Below are positions 11,840-22,816 of a DNA stretch of 64,000 nucleotides, in pieces (within the stretch, counting starts at the first letter, position 1; each line of letters opens with the position of its first letter). The stretch comes from Elephas maximus indicus (Eukaryota > Chordata > Mammalia > Proboscidea > Elephantidae). Position numbers and translations under genes: made by a program. The stretch lies in the NCBI RefSeq assembly GCF_024166365.1, contig NC_064825.1, positions 105,848,480 to 105,912,479 of the forward strand, written 5' to 3'. Under the pieces are notes generated by a model. It saw nothing but the letters and a program-made list of their open reading frames with translations, did not search any database and was not told where the DNA came from.

Positions 11840-11935
11840 TGATAGATTGATAGGTAGGTAGGTAGATAGATGATAGACAGATAGATAGATGGATGGATAG
11901 ATCGATCGATTGATAGATGGATACATCAATAGATC
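11590..11935. repeat. (GATA)n/(GACA)n tetranucleotide array, about 345 bp
   Basis: A long array of GATA units with interspersed GACA, GATG and GGTA variants. The cleanest run is about 11765-11840. The core is pure GATA and the edges are variant-rich, as expected for an expanding microsatellite. The open frames across it (repeating Y-L-S-I) are artefacts of the period. Confidence 0.95.
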
Positions 11936-11939
11936 AATA

Positions 11940-12385
11940 GGTACAGTTGGGATTTAATTTCTCAGGTCCCACCTTGAGAGATTCAACTGATATTGAAAGT
12001 ATTCATAAAAAAAAAAGTTCCAAAAAGCAAACCTAGAATGAAATTATTTGTAGACATTCCCTGATGTAGCCTCCCTCCATTTCAAAGATGCTCAGTCTCC
12101 CTCCAGCACTCATTGTTTGAGCATTGTTTGCCTCTTGTCATTATTCCTTAAACAATACAGTACTGTATAATGCCTATTTACATAGCATTTACATTGTATT
12201 CGGTATTACAAGTAATCTAGAGATGATTTAGATTACTTTCTAGAGATGATTTAAAGTATACCAGAGAGTTGTACATAGGTTCTATGCAAATATTGTTTCC
12301 CTTTATAAAAGGAAGTTGAGCACCCATGGATTTTGATATTCATGGGGGTACTGGAACCAATCCCCTGTGAATATTTAATTAATGC
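11940..12385. mobile_element. MER2-like DNA transposon (Tigger/pogo group), unit 1
   Basis: The body AATAATGCCTATTTACATAG, TTACATTGTATTCGGTATTA and AATCTAGAGATGATTT, ending GGGGGTACTGGAACCAATCC, matches the other MER2 copies at 29262, 61433 and 62612. The left terminal repeat is degraded. A short internal duplication of GATTACTTTCTAGAGATGATT adds about 25 bp. Non-autonomous, no coding capacity. Confidence 0.8.
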
Positions 12386-12681
12386 ATATTGCAAACTTGG
12401 TTTTTAAAATGGGTGTCACAACTACAAGGACACACTAGAAGTGAATGACGTGGTTTAAACTAAATGATATAAATTGACTAAATTAAATCAGCCCAAGTTA
12501 AAGTTCTATTGAACACATTGCACATTGGATGACAAAATTATATAATTACTACAGGAATGATTTACTATCTGCTGATATATATATCACTTATATAATTTGA
12601 GCAGATAGTTCTGACAATATTAAAAGTGATTTTAAATTTGGAAATAAATGTATGGAGAGACAAGGTGCCTTAGGAATCTGG

Positions 12682-13211
12682 TGCTGCTCTAACAGAAATA
12701 CCACAAGTGTATTGGTTAATAAAGATAAATTTATTCTCACAGTCTAGGAGGCTAGAATTCCAAATTCAAGGTGACTGCTCTAGGGGAAGCTTTTCTTTTT
12801 GTCGGCTCTTGGGCAAGGTCCTTTTCCTCAATCTTCCCCCGGTCTAGGAGGTTCTCAGCTCAGGGAACCTGGGTCCAAAGAACACACTCCCATTCTGGTT
12901 CATCATTCTTCGTGGTAGGAGGCCCCCTGTCTCTCTGTTGGTTTCTCTCTTTTATGTTTCAAAAGAAATTGACTCAAGATAAAACCTAATGTTGTAGACT
13001 GAGTCCTGCATCATTAACATAACTACCTCTAACCCTGCCTCATTAACATCATCGATGTAGGACTTACAACGCATAGGAAAATCACCAAAACAAACCCATT
13101 GCCTTGTAGACCCCTCTGGCTCATATTACAAAATGGTGGGCAGTCACACAAGGCTGGGAATCATGGCCTAGACAAGTTGACACCCATTTTTAAGGGACTC
13201 AATCTATAACA
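12682..13211. mobile_element. LTR-like insertion (about 530 bp), likely antisense MaLR/ERVL-type
   Basis: The block starts TGCTGCTCTAACAGAAATACC and ends CAATCTATAACA, so it has TG...CA termini. Inside, AAATTTATTCTCACAGTCTAGGAGGCTAGA resembles the antisense end of a MaLR-type LTR. The same insert is at 30064-30595 in unit 2, and unit 3 has no insert at the equivalent place (about 63280). The exact family is not known to me. Confidence 0.5.
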
Positions 13212-13295
13212 TAAGTCGTAATTAAAAGTATACATCTGTTGAAATTTGGTTAAAAATACATAAGAAAGCAGTCCTTATATGTTTAATAAAATGAA

Positions 13296-14244
13296 TTATT
13301 TACACAGTAGTTTTCTCAGTGTCTTTATGTCATCCTTGTTCCTTAGACTATATATCATGGGATTAAACATAGGAATTAGGATAGTGTAGAAAAGAGACAG
13401 AACTTTGTCAGCTCCTTCTGAGTATCTGTCATTGGGTCTTAAGTATGTAGTAATGCCTGATCTAAAGAATAACACCACAACCGTAAGATGAGATGAGGAA
13501 GTAGAGAAGGCTTTGGCTTGACTTGTGGCTGATGGGAACTTCAGAATGATGGAGATGATTTTACTGTAGGAGCCAAGTAGCATCAGAAAGGGAACCATGA
13601 AAAATAACACAGCAACTAAGCAACTATGTAGACCAACATCTCCTTTACAAAGGTGTCCCCACAAGCCAGCTTGAGTATTGGGGGAATATCACAGAAGAAG
13701 TGGTTGATTTGGTTAGATCCACAAAAAGGCAGAGAGAAAATCTGATATGTCTGCCCTATCATAACTGGAATCCCAATGGTCCAGGACCCAGTCACCAACT
13801 GAATGTAGACCTTGTGTTCATGACTAGAGGATAGTGCAGAGGGTTACAAATGGCCACATAGCAGTCATAGGCCATCACTGCCAGGAGCAAACGTTCTGTG
13901 GCTCCAAACATAAGGACAAAGCACATCTGTGTAGCACAGGCAACTAAGGAAATTCTTCGTCTCTGAGTCCCAAGATTCATCAGCATTCTGGGGAGAGTAG
14001 CTGATACATAGCCGATTTCCAAGAAGGAAAAATTTGCTAGGAAAAAATACCTAGGGCTCTGGAGAGCAGGATCCATTTTTGTTATTAGAAATATGGTGCC
14101 ATTGCTCATCAGGATAATAAGATAGATGATTAAAAATAATCCAAAGAGAAACCACTGGAGATGGGGCATGTCAGCAAAGCCCAAGAGAACAAATGCCATC
14201 AGTTCTGTTAGGTTGTCTTCTGGTGGTTTTCCTTGATGATTCAT
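13296..14244 (-). pseudogene. Olfactory receptor pseudogene (class II, family 10-like), unit 1
   Basis: A seven-transmembrane odorant receptor gene, broken. From the ATG at 14244 the frame starts MNHQGKPPEDNLTELM and keeps an NLT glycosylation site, TM1-TM3 and the IC2 motif region. A 1-bp deletion near 13817 (TTGTGTTCATG against TGTGGTTCATG in the unit 2 gene) shifts the frame after LHYPLVMN. An 8-bp tandem duplication AGCAACTA at 13611-13626 shifts it again in TM5. Two conserved positions are also changed: the DRY motif reads DCY, a C-to-T change in a CpG arginine codon, and PMYFF reads PRYFF. The C-terminus (IYSLRNKDD, stop at 13296) is otherwise clean, which suggests recent or moderate decay. 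The splice acceptor before the ATG is kept. Resemblance to OR10AG is from recall only. Confidence 0.95.
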
Positions 14245-15664
14245 CTGTGGAAAAGGGAAATTAACATTTGCACTTCCTTTACCTTCCTCTGTCTCTGCCT
14301 CTTCCCTAAACTGTATTGAGGTGTCTGCATTGGATTTTATGATCACTGCTATTGTTTACACTTTAAGAATGACACTATTTACATATGACTCTCGTCCTCC
14401 TGTTAAGTCACAGTAAACAGTCCCCTCAAATTTAAGATCATTTTACTATACTTTCCAAGGACAGACCAGGATAAAACAAGCAATACCTGACTCAGCACAG
14501 GTACTGGAGCAATTGGCAACTACTAGAGATGGACTATCAGCTTTGCTGTCTAATCTCACTTCAAGTTAATTACAGGTCTTGGCAATCCTGTTGTACTTCT
14601 CTATGCATTTTCTCAGCCAAGCTTCTCAAACACTCTATTATAAACTGTCTTTTCACATACATTTTTAACTGCCTATTTCTCGGCTTCATTCTTCCATGAC
14701 TTGACATTTTACAAATAGAGGTTCTTATTATATAGTTCATATTAGGTGCTTTGGAAAGAAAAATGAAAATTCTCTCAATATTTCATTTTACATAGGGGAA
14801 TAAAACAAATATCTTTTGGTAGGTTATTAAGTAGGTAAGATAAGAGGATTTTATTCAGGGAAGTTAGCCTGGGAACACTGATTCAGACATAAACAATAAA
14901 TGTAGTCACCCTGGAAAAACAGCAGTAGCACGGAGGGTTTCTGTGACCTGTGTATATATGTGTGGGTTAGGAGGAGGAAAGGTTTTGGCTGTTATATCCA
15001 CTGTGCTGTGTGCACCCGTTATAATTTTGGTTGTTACTTAAAAAATAGCACTTTAGATAACTTTCTGCACTGACTTTTCATTTATATAAAGATATCGAGA
15101 CTCAGTAAGTATGAGTAATTTGACCAATTGTACATAGCTTCTGTGACTGCAAGTCAGCATCTATTTTTTAAATAGACTTGAGTTTGACTCTTCATGATTT
15201 ATTATCTTTGTGATATTAAGCAATTATTTAAAGTCTAAGGTGTACTTTTTTGTTTGTAAGACTTAAATGTGATAATTTAATTTTCCACCCACTTACCAAT
15301 TTTAAATTGTTTACTTATTAGTTACAGTTCTGTAGTTAGAACTGTAGTTCTTTAAACCTGTAGCCCTAGGATTTAACAAATTGCCTAGTAAAATAGGTAT
15401 TTGATGAAGTGGTTGTCAGTGCCTTTAATGGCAATTATTTTTCCAACCATTCTCTTCATCAGGATCAGGACAAGGACTAGTCAGTGAAGCTCCTGAGGTA
15501 CAAAATTTAAGGAGGCATTCAGGGCCATTCTTGCAGTTGCACAATCCTGAAAGTGAGGGCCTCCTTAAATATTGTAAAAGTCAAAGTACCTCTTGCCTCA
15601 CCCTGCTTTTCATCTCTCCATCCTAATGTCCACTAAGCAAAGTGAGAGCATCGTGCCAAGGTAA
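14245..15664. other. Upstream flank of the unit 1 OR; no other gene seen
   Basis: The first bases hold the polypyrimidine tract and CAG acceptor for the OR coding exon. The first several hundred bases (to about 14900) match 31633-32300 in unit 2, including TTTAAGAATGACACTATTTA. Any OR promoter and noncoding first exon would lie in or beyond this stretch, but no motif stands out. At about 15185-15200 the sequence GATTTATTATCTTTGTGATA is the empty site matching the Tigger1 insertion in unit 2. Confidence 0.5.
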
Positions 15665-15872
15665 AAAATTCCCAAACCCATTGCTGAGAAGTCAATCCCG
15701 AGTCATAGTGACCGAATAGGACAGACTAGAACTGCCTGCTACTGTTTCCAAGGCTGTAAATTTTTAGGGAAGCAGACTATCATGTTTGCATTCCAAGAAA
15801 AAACAGTTTGGTTTGAATCACTGGCCTTTTGGTTAGCAGTCGAGTGCTTAACCACTGTGCACCAGGGCATAT
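15665..15872 (-). repeat. AfroSINE, minus
   Basis: GAGTCATAGTGACCG, GGACAGACTAGAACTGCC, a longer middle segment, then GCACTGGCCTTTTGG-like and GCTTAACCACTGTGCACCAG. I see no counterpart in unit 2, where 15215-16459 has no equivalent. Confidence 0.85.
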
Positions 15873-17042
15873 GCCCATGGTTAAAAACAGTACTTCCAGA
15901 TGGACTGTAGTTGAATTATAGCTCCAACAACAGCTACCTGTGTGATGACTTTGTGAAAGTTAATTAATCTTCCAGTGTCACGGTTTGCTCAGCTGTTAAA
16001 TAGCTAGCAACTATAGCAACATTTAGTGTTTTTATGTGAGTTAATCATTTAATGTAAGTAAAAAACCTTGAAGAAACCCTGACATTTATAAAAGGTTATT
16101 ATTATTGTTATCAAAGTTACTTATTATCATCACCCATTTATTAATATTAAAACTAATTCTAATTTATTCATCTGAATTTTACTCAGTATGCTATAGCACA
16201 TTAGGAATACTCCCTAATTTTCTTTGTATCACTGGATTTTTGTGGGAGTGTAGTGAGATCTTAAAAGCAATTATCAAAGTGTAACAAAACCCTAAAAAAA
16301 CATTCAATTCTCAAGTTGCTATCTCACCATGAATTCTGTCAATATTTGGGTTTATATCCTTACTTCTACTTTATGGACTGTAACACCTATAGTACCCGTC
16401 ACTGCTCAGTCCTTAGAATTGCAATTAGGGTAATAGCCTTTTATGCATTTTTTTTATTGGTACTAAATGATCTGAGAGCTATAGGCAGTGACTATTTCCC
16501 TACTTTAAATCATGGGTGTACATCTAATATGTTACTCAGGATTTGTTTCTGAACTGAAACAAAGGATTAGATATTATCAAAATGAAAGCATCACTCTTAA
16601 GAGGGAGAAAAGAATTCAGACTCACAAGAGAGCAAAAGAGCCAAAGCTTTATGCATTACTTTATGAATGACAGCATTTAATGAAAAAATAATTTAATTCT
16701 TTTTAATTGAATAAAATGACTTTGAGCGCCAGATGGAATAGAATTTCTAATTTTCCATACTCAACTTTTTTGGTGAAGAAATTATCCATGTATAACATTA
16801 AATACATAAGTTTTGTCTGTTTTTCTCAAGAGAACAGGGTAAAAAGTGCAGAGATTTACCATGTGTTCTCCTGAAGCTATCTATATTACTCTTCTTTCTT
16901 GAAAATGTTTAATTTCTTATTGCTTCAAGTAAAATATAACTTAATGTTATCATATGTATGTATATATATATGAATTTCAAATCTAAGTATCTGTTCCCTG
17001 GAAAAAATCCAAATGATTAAGGGATGTGTAATCTCATATTCT
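15873..17042. other. AT-rich unit-1 flank without genes
   Basis: No gene or RNA recognised. From about 16459 (TACTAAATGATCTGAGAG) it matches unit 2 at 34648 onward. The part before that is present only in unit 1. Confidence 0.5.
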
Positions 17043-17250
17043 GAAGGGGTCCTGGTGGCTCAGGGGTTAAATGCTGGGCTGCTAATCAAAATGTAGGTGC
17101 TTCAAACCCACACAGCCACTGCGTGCGTGGAAGATGTGGTGGTCTGTCTCCATAAAGATATATAGCCTTGGAAACCCTGTGAGACAGTTCTACACTATCC
17201 TATGTGGTCCTTATGAGTCAGATTACACTCGCAGGAAATGTTTCACTTTG
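17043..17250 (+). repeat. AfroSINE, long form, shared with unit 2
   Basis: GGTCCTGGTGGCTCAGGGGTTAA head, GGAAGATGTGGTGGTCTGTC middle, CCTTGGAAACCCTGTGAGAC, CTTATGAGTCAGATT tail. It sits at the same place as 35395-35612 in unit 2, after AAATCCAAATG.TTAAGG in both. Confidence 0.85.
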
Positions 17251-17599
17251 GTTGAAATATTCTGATTCAGATACATATTTATCACTGTCAATATCCCCAA
17301 CCTACCTAAAGCTCAGCTACATTTGTATTTTTGATAGAAGTTAGAAACATAAACCCTGAAATTAATTTTAATAATAATATGAACTTAAAACTTTATTTTA
17401 TGAATTATGTAACATAAAAATATTTTCTTTAAAATAGATGTTTCTTGGATTCCTTAATGTTTGTAAACTTATTTCATGGATTATTTTACTTTAAAATATT
17501 GATACTTTATATTAATTATTGATTCTAATAATATGACCTGAAGTCAAATATTAATATAAAACATTTCATATTTACCTTTCTTAGTTTGAAAAATAGGCT

Positions 17600-17815
17600 T
17601 GGTGGCTCAGTGGTTAAAGTGCTCGGCTGCTATCCAAAAGGTCTGCAGTTAGGATCCACCATCTGCTCCAAGGGAGAAAGTTGTAGCCCTCAGCTTCCTT
17701 AAAGACTGACAGCCTTGGAAACTGGATGGGGCAGTTCTACTGTGTCCTGAAGGGTCGCTGTTGGTCAGAATGCACTTGGCAGTAGTTGGTTTGGGTTTGA
17801 GTTTGTCTCTGATAA
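17600..17815 (+). repeat. AfroSINE, long form, shared with unit 2
   Basis: GGTGGCTCAGTGGTTAAAGTGC (A-box region), GTCTGCAGTTAGGATCCACC, GGGGCAGTTCTACTGTGTCC, GGTCGCTGTTGGTCAGAATG. The counterpart in unit 2 is 36155-36345. Confidence 0.9.
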
Positions 17816-18728
17816 TCTTATTTCTTCCTCACTGAAGAGGGTTTATATATTTAAGTGTTCAAATTGCTTTGGTTCAAACAACTTCTTTCATCGATGGTAT
17901 TCAATACACCTTTAAAACAGTCTGTTCACTTGTACATGGAGTTGTCTCTACAAAATAGTTATCCCTTCCCCTGAGACCTCTTCCATCTGACAGAGTTAAA
18001 TTTCTAATTAAACAAATCTCTTTGGCACTCTGATTTATTTGTTTTCCGAGAGCTCTCACTCTACCCAGAATACTCTTCCTCTGCAGCCTCTCAATGGAAC
18101 AGAATGTACAGAAAGCCTTATTTCTTAGACTTGAATAGGGTCCTGATTGCCCTTAACTGAGCAATATATCATTGGCGGCCATCCAAGATGGACACAAAGC
18201 AATTCTTCCCTTAACTACAATGGCTGCTTCGTATGGGCCCTCTGTTCCTATTAGGCTAAGCTCCTGTCACATTTTCTTGAAGTTTTTTGCTTTTTTTCTC
18301 CTCTGAAATGGGTGCCTTGATCCAAATCCAGAGGCTGACCTCTGTAAGAATTGTAATAATTGTTCTGACAACAAAGAATATTTTCACCTACAAAATATAT
18401 AATTTATTTCTTCAAGACTACCTGCGCAAACTGAGAACTGGCCGTTGAATATATTAAATTTAGCTTAAAAATATTTTTCCCCCCAAGATTAATCCCAAAA
18501 GGGGAACTATTTCTTTTCCTTGCAGCATTCTCTCTTCTTTCTCCTACTTGATTCCCCCTGAAAACTCACTTTTAAGTCGAGAATCCTATGAAATTTCACT
18601 CAGGAGAAAATAAGATTGTGATAGAATTCCAGCTTAGAGTAGAGGTAAAATTCCAGGACAATAGTCGGTATATTGTGATAAAATAATTTCCCTTCAAGAT
18701 TTCAAATCTTAGTGACACTTAGGTAGGG
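17816..18728. other. Unit-1 flank, no gene seen
   Basis: It matches 36346-37315 (for example CTCTCACTCTACCCAGAATA with CTCTCACTCTACACAGAACA). No coding signal. Its function, if any, is unknown. Confidence 0.5.
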
Positions 18729-19182
18729 TGATCTTTAAGATTGTGTATCAACATGGCTGGGCCATGATTATCAGTGGCTTGGCAGTTAGGATGTACTTTG
18801 GCAGTCACATAATGATGTAATCATCACCATGATGAGATCTGATATAATGTGATCATCTCCATGATGGGATCTGCTGTGAGTAGCCAGTCATTTAAAAGGG
18901 AGTTTTCTTGGGTTCTGACCTGTATCCAATATATGTAGACTTTCTGGCAAAGCTCACTGGCTTTTTTGCTCTGCCTTGGATCCATTATTTGGCTCATCAT
19001 CACCTGATCTCCAGTTCTTCGGACTGGGGCCAGCAGCCTCCTGTCTCACTTACTGGCCTTGGATTGTTGGCTTTCACACCTGTGAGCCAAAAGCCTGCCA
19101 TCTGACATGTGGATCTTGGGTTCATCAACCCCTGATGCCTGACCCAGGGATTTAGGACTCCCCAAGAAAAGCTAGTGCATGA
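18729..19182 (+). mobile_element. ERV-L type LTR, 3'-truncated, at the junction of units 1 and 2
   Basis: TGATCTTTAAGATTGTGTATC, CATGGCTGGGCCATGATTAT and CTTTCTGGCAAAGCTCACTGG match the LTR at 4343-4878. The copy stops near AGAAAAGCTAGTGCATG, losing about the last 100 bp. No internal proviral sequence lies beside it, so it is a solo, truncated LTR. Its place exactly between the two units is notable. Confidence 0.7.
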
Positions 19183-19574
19183 TTATAATAAAAGTCAAAA
19201 CTCATCTTTTCTGTTACGTGAAATAAAATAAAGTTGTTGAAGGAAAGTAGGAAGTTTTGCTTTATACAATTCCTGAATCCAAAGAATTAGTTTCGAGGGT
19301 ACCATAGAGGCAGTTATATGTGTTTGCAGTTCTTTTTTTATTAAGCAAGACTTAAAGTCAAACAATAATATAAGTATTGAGTCCCTAAATATAGACCTCT
19401 TCTTCTTCATCCTGATTGAAATATTGTCCAAGGGAAGTTTTTAAAAATATTTCTCTGACACCACCTGAGAGCAAGTGAATCTGAATGTATCATTTCTATA
19501 TTAAGACAGAGATGGTTGTAAAGCATGCAAACAACTGAAATTCATTGAATATGCAATGTTAAATCGGTTTAAGA

Positions 19575-19785
19575 AGGAACCTGGATATGACAAGTGCTTT
19601 GCAATCAGCTGCTGCTGGAAAAGTTGGCAGATTGAACCCTTCCAGTGGCTCTGCAGAAAAGGCCTGGCTACTTGCTTCTGTAAAGACTATGGCCAATGAA
19701 AACTTATGGAGCATAGCTCTACTCTGTAACACACGGATATGCCATTAGTCAGGCTCTGATTCGACGGCAGTTAACACCAATAACA
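19575..19785 (+). repeat. AfroSINE, old copy, counterpart of 10420-10625
   Basis: GCAATCAGCTGCTGCTGGAA, CTGCAGAAAAGGCCTGGCTA, GCATAGCTCTACTCTGTAAC, TCGACGGCAGTTAACACC. It has the same flanks as the unit 1 copy. Confidence 0.8.
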
Positions 19786-19876
19786 ACAATTGACTTAAAA
19801 TAGAATGAAAAATATATATGAAAAGTGTTGGAAATAGGACATAAATGAACAAAAACTTATTTGGATTATATTGAGT

Positions 19877-19960
19877 ATGAAAGCAGTTTGGGGATGATTA
19901 ATTAATGTCCTAATTGTCTCTGTGATATCTTTGTTTCTAAGGCTATAGATAAAAGAAGAT
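19877..19960 (-). pseudogene. Olfactory receptor 3'-end relic (unit 2 copy)
   Basis: Minus-strand translation gives FIYSLRNKDITETIRTLINH, with the IYSLRNKD signature at the end of OR TM7. About 80 bp are recognisable and the rest of the gene is missing. It is the counterpart of 10743-10816, so a second OR, already truncated or since eroded, sat next to the ancestral OR unit. Function is lost. Confidence 0.65.
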
Positions 19961-21342
19961 GTTAAGGAAATTTCTTAATCAGAAATGTGATCACACTTAC
20001 AGAGTATAAGAATGTCATAGACAAACTAAAGCAATGGTAGTTGTGCTCTTTAAAATACATTAATTCTTGAGCCAGAGCCAAGATGGTGGAATAGACAGAT
20101 GCTTCTGGTGAGCCCTCTTTACAACAAAGACCTGAAAAAACAAGTGAAATGAGTATATTTGTGACAAGCTGGGCGCCCTGAGCATTAAAGGCAAGCTTAG
20201 ACAGTGAAATGAGGGGCAGGGTGAGGAAGAGACTTTTCAGAAGTGGAGAGGAGTTACCAGACCGGAATTGTGGGGAGCCCTCAGGTACCATTCCTGGAGC
20301 ACCCGTGGCAGTGGGCTGGTACTAACGTTCGGCCGCAGTTTCCTTAGGGAGAAGCAGCCAGCCACACAGCCTACTTATACCTCTGGAACCTGAGGAGAAT
20401 GGCACTCTAGGCAAAAGCTAAGTACTTGTATATATTTTGCTGCGCTCCCCCCCACCCCCCAAGCTGGCTTCAGCGGCTGAATCCTTGGGCCTGAGATAGA
20501 CCCTGGTGAGCACCTAGAGCCACCCACATGGCCTTGGGGAAGGAAAAAAAATTGCAACTGGGGGGAAAAGATAATTTGCTAGCTCCATTAACTGGGGGAG
20601 CTCAGGACAGAAGCTGCTCCTGTCCAGGCATAAACCATCCATGAGCCTTGAGCACCATTCCCTTCTGCATGGAGTTGCGTGGGTCTCTTTTGGGAGAATA
20701 GGCCCTTGTTGGCAATCTCCAACCATTTCAGCTGTGCGGTGGGGAGGTGGATGTTTGACGTTTGAAGTTGCTTTGCGTGTTAAACAAGGTCCTCCCATAC
20801 CGACATCAGGGACCTAAGGACTGGTAGCTCCACTCAGGTCACCCAGCAACCCATGACAGGGGTCCAAAGATCTGGTACTTCCCAGTCCTTACAACCAAAA
20901 TCTTTGGGTGTCCATAGTCCCTCTGCAGATCCCACCCATCATCATGCTGTAGGGAACAGAGACACGTTTCCCTCAGAGACACTTAGGGGCTGGTTCTCAG
21001 CCTCCTGCCTTGTTCAGAGAGTGACCCCCTGCTGCAATCAGATAACGGTATATATGCCAGTCACCACTGCCCCTCTAAGACTGTAGGACAGAGCCTGTGC
21101 CACACACTTGACAATCAGCTACCTGGAAACCTGAGCTGAATTCATACAAGAAAACTGAATGGACTCCTAGACAGATGTACCTGACAAAACCTCTAGCCAG
21201 CTGGGGACAGGACACCAGAGCTCCAAAGGAGAAAATAATTCAAGCTAGTTCACACAAACAACCCACAGGGGTATACCAAAACAAAACAAAGCAAGCAGCT
21301 ACGACACAGTAAGCAAGCATAAACTAATACAATAACGTATAG

Positions 21343-22352
21343 ATGGCTCGAAGACAACAGTCAATATCAAGTCACATAAAGAAACAGGCCATGATCACCT
21401 CAACAGACTCTCAAAATAAAGAATCCAGGGATCTTTTAGATAAAACTGCATTCCTGGAATTACCAGATGCAGGATACAAAAGTTTAATACACAGAACCCT
21501 TCAAGACATCAGGAAGGGAACGGGGCAATACGCAGTACAAGCCAAGGGACACACCAATAAAGCAACTGAACAAATTAGAAAGATTATTCAGGAACATAAT
21601 CAAAAGTCTAATAAGCTGGAAAAATCCATAGACAGCAATCAGAAATTCAGAAGATTAACAATAAAATTACAGAATTAGACAACTCAAAAGAAAGTCAGAG
21701 GAGCAGAATTGAGCAAATAAAAGCTAGAATTTCTGAACTCAAAGATAAATCACTTGAAGCTAATATATTTGAAGGAAAATCAGATAAAATAATTAAAAAA
21801 AATGAAGAAACCTTTAATCATGGGGGACTCTATCAAGAGAAATAACATACGAGTGATTGGAGTACCAGAACAGGGAGGGATAACAGAAAATACAGAGAGA
21901 ATTGTTGAAGATTTGTTGGCAGAAAACTTCCCTGATATCATGAAAAACAAGAAGACATCTATCCAAGATGATTATCGAACTCCACGTAATGTAGAAGTTA
22001 AAAGAAAGTCACCAAGACAATTATAATCAAGCTTGCCAAAACCAAAGATAAAGAGAGAATTATAAGAGCAGCGAGGGATAAATGAAAAGTCACCTACAAA
22101 GGAGAGCCAAAAAGAATAACCTCGGACTACTTGGCAGAAACCATGCAGGCAAGAAGGCAATGGAATGACATATTTTAAAAATTGAAGGAAAAAATTTGCC
22201 TGCCAAGAATCGTATATCCAGCAAAACTGTCTCTTAAATATGAAGGTGAAATTAAGACATTTTCAGATAAACACAAGTTTAGGGAATTCATTAAAACCAA
22301 ACCAAAACTACAAGAAATACTAAAGGAAGTTCTTTGGTTAGAAAATCAATAA
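21343..22352 (+). pseudogene. L1 ORF1 (RNA-binding chaperone) pseudogene
   Basis: ORF1 encodes the L1 ribonucleoprotein chaperone: coiled coil, RRM and C-terminal domain. Here the frame opens at MARRQQSISSHIKKQ and stays open for 111 codons, covering the N-terminus and start of the coiled coil. A frameshift near 21660 and further breaks follow. The RRM-like stretch NNIRVIGVPEQG is readable at about 21840-21880, and the end reads LENQ then stop at 22350-22352. The length of about 1010 bp fits a full ORF1. The L1 at 57922-58944 has a matching ORF1. Confidence 0.85.
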
Positions 22353-22816
22353 TACCAGGTATCAACCCAAGACTAGATCACTGGGCAGAGCAACCAGAAG
22401 TTAACCCAGTCAGGGAAATCGAAAAAAACAAAGCAAAATAAAAAAAAAAAAAGAAAAAAGCCCAAAACAGAGTAACAGTGATGTTATTATATAAAAGTAG
22501 ACAACATTAAAATAATAAAAAGGGAATAAGAAATGTAATCATACATTTTCCATATGGAGAGGAAGATACTGTGATACAAAAAAATAAAAGTTAGTTTTAA
22601 ATTTAGAGAAATACTGGTAAATAATAAGGTAAACACAAAGGAGACAAACTATCTTATTCATCAAAATAAAATACAAGGGAAAAATACAGACTCAGAAGAA
22701 ACAGTATCCACAACAACAAATATGAGGAAAGGACAATATATAAAGAAAATCTGCTCAGCACATAAAATCAAGGGGGAAAAAGAAACTGTCAACAACACAC
22801 AAAAAAAGACATCAAA

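Larger units (their letters stand above)
7376..18735. repeat. Segmental duplication unit 1 (OR pseudogene unit)
   Basis: This block matches 19225-37315 in order and orientation. Anchors include AAAGTTGTT near 7380/19228, a SINE (10420/19575), an OR tail relic (10743/19877), a SINE (11065/27785), an RTE piece (11424/28300), MER2 (11940/29262), an LTR-like insert (12682/30064), the OR (13296/30691), and SINEs (17043/35395 and 17600/36155). It ends near 18735, where an ERV-L LTR starts. Without lineage-specific insertions both units are about 8.5-8.7 kb. Confidence 0.85.

Noticed and set aside
11600-11929. A 109-codon open frame on the minus strand rich in Y-L-S-I repeats
   Set aside because: It is the translation of the GATA array; the absence of stops follows from the repeat period.
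11590-11935. Regular repeats as a CRISPR-like array
   Set aside because: The units are 4 bp with no spacers, in a mammalian genome.
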